Shown here: positions 13,118 to 13,402 of the stretch, one piece after another | How the letters are laid out: the number at the start of each line of letters is the position of its first letter | Numbering within the stretch: the stretch's first letter is position 1 | The notes under the pieces: generated by a model | Seen by the model: the letters and a program-made list of their open reading frames with translations, nothing else | Told to the model about the DNA's origin: nothing | Databases searched by the model: none | Assembly: GCA_025362915.1 (NCBI GenBank) | Contig: JANYEU010000097.1 | Coordinates: forward strand, 1 to 13,402 | DNA: 13,402 nt | Direction of reading: 5' to 3' | Source of the DNA: Chitinophagaceae bacterium | GTDB taxonomy: Bacteria > Bacteroidota > Bacteroidia > Chitinophagales > Chitinophagaceae | Translations under genes and position numbers: made by a program

Positions 13118-13139
13118 CACAGTAACAACTTCTAATCCT
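13110..13139. terminator. Weak hairpin between convergent ccmB and MFS genes
   Basis: AGGATTA (13110-13116) pairs with TAATCCT (13133-13139) around a 16-nt loop. The left arm overlaps the end of ccmB. There is no U-tract, so it is only a possible bidirectional terminator in the 23-bp gap. Confidence 0.3.
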
Positions 13140-13140
13140 C

Positions 13141-13402
13141 TTATTCCTCAATAAAGTTCATATCATTTCCAAAGCTTTCTTTGGTATGATAGGCAGAAAT
13201 AACAGCAACACCCATGATTATTGCTCCGGTTATCTCTGCACTCAACAGGTAATTATCATTTGTAAGCCAACGTATCCCCTTAAATAACAGGATCATCAGT
13301 GGCAAGAATCCACGAACTACATTAGGTATCGAGATGGCTGTGGTAGCACGTAGGTTAGTGCCAAATTGCTCGGCACTCATGGTAATATATAGTATGGAAA
13401 AG
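13141..13402 (-). CDS. MFS transporter, C-terminal 86 residues, cut by window edge
   Basis: The reading frame is open from the right edge to the stop at 13141. It starts in mid-protein (FSILYITMSAEQFGTNLRAT), so the internal ATG at 13380 is not the real start. The segment AEQFGTNLRATTAISIPNVV, followed by two hydrophobic helices (about 31-41 and 55-70) and the tail KESFGNDMNFIEE, resembles the last two membrane helices of Bacteroidota major facilitator superfamily permeases. The substrate cannot be told from this piece. It is convergent with ccmB. Confidence 0.75.
   Translation of the reverse strand, partial: FSILYITMSAEQFGTNLRATTAISIPNVVRGFLPLMILLFKGIRWLTNDNYLLSAEITGAIIMGVAVISAYHTKESFGNDMNFIEE

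Overview
The window looks like a chromosomal segment from a Bacteroidota bacterium, probably of the Chitinophagales/Sphingobacteriales group; this placement is inference. Support comes from a type IX secretion (T9SS) type B sorting domain, a DUF6702 protein, promoters of the Bacteroidota form (-33 TTG, -7 TAnnTTTG), AT-rich leaders without Shine-Dalgarno sequences, and moderate-to-low GC. No rRNA, tRNA, insertion sequence, phage gene or CRISPR array was found.

Layout, left to right. (1) 1-1931 holds a small envelope group: the start of an M1 aminopeptidase (minus), a HupE/UreJ membrane protein (minus) and, divergently, a DUF6702 secreted protein (plus). (2) 1913-1982 is a 24-bp-arm palindrome built of ten 7-bp units between convergent stop codons, followed by a CNNM/CorC-type transporter (1986-3275, minus). 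(3) 3276-4308 is about 1 kb without a credible gene. It carries the most striking structure in the window, an array of palindromes at an exact 42-bp period (3714-3968). (4) 4309-4872 is a DUF4256 protein with a textbook Bacteroidota promoter and a strong shared terminator at 4931-4974. (5) 4991-9531 is one very large surface protein gene (signal peptide, Fn3-like repeats, IgGFc-binding domain, PKD domains, T9SS type B tail) split by a one-base frameshift near 8670. (6) 9651-12113 is penicillin-binding protein 1C, containing an in-frame palindromic repeat insertion and a second repeat over its start codon. (7) 12455-13117 is the heme exporter subunit CcmB with a promoter so close that the mRNA should be nearly leaderless. 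(8) The window ends in the C-terminus of an MFS transporter.

Functionally this is a set of cell-envelope genes (peptidoglycan synthesis, surface adhesin, metal or heme transport, peptidase) rather than one pathway. No complete new defence or mobile system is visible. The non-standard content is in the repeats. One is the 42-bp array, whose arms show compensatory base changes. The others form a dispersed 7-bp-phased repeat family that supplies a stop codon (DUF6702), an internal stretch of about 28 residues (PBP1C) and a start codon (PBP1C).
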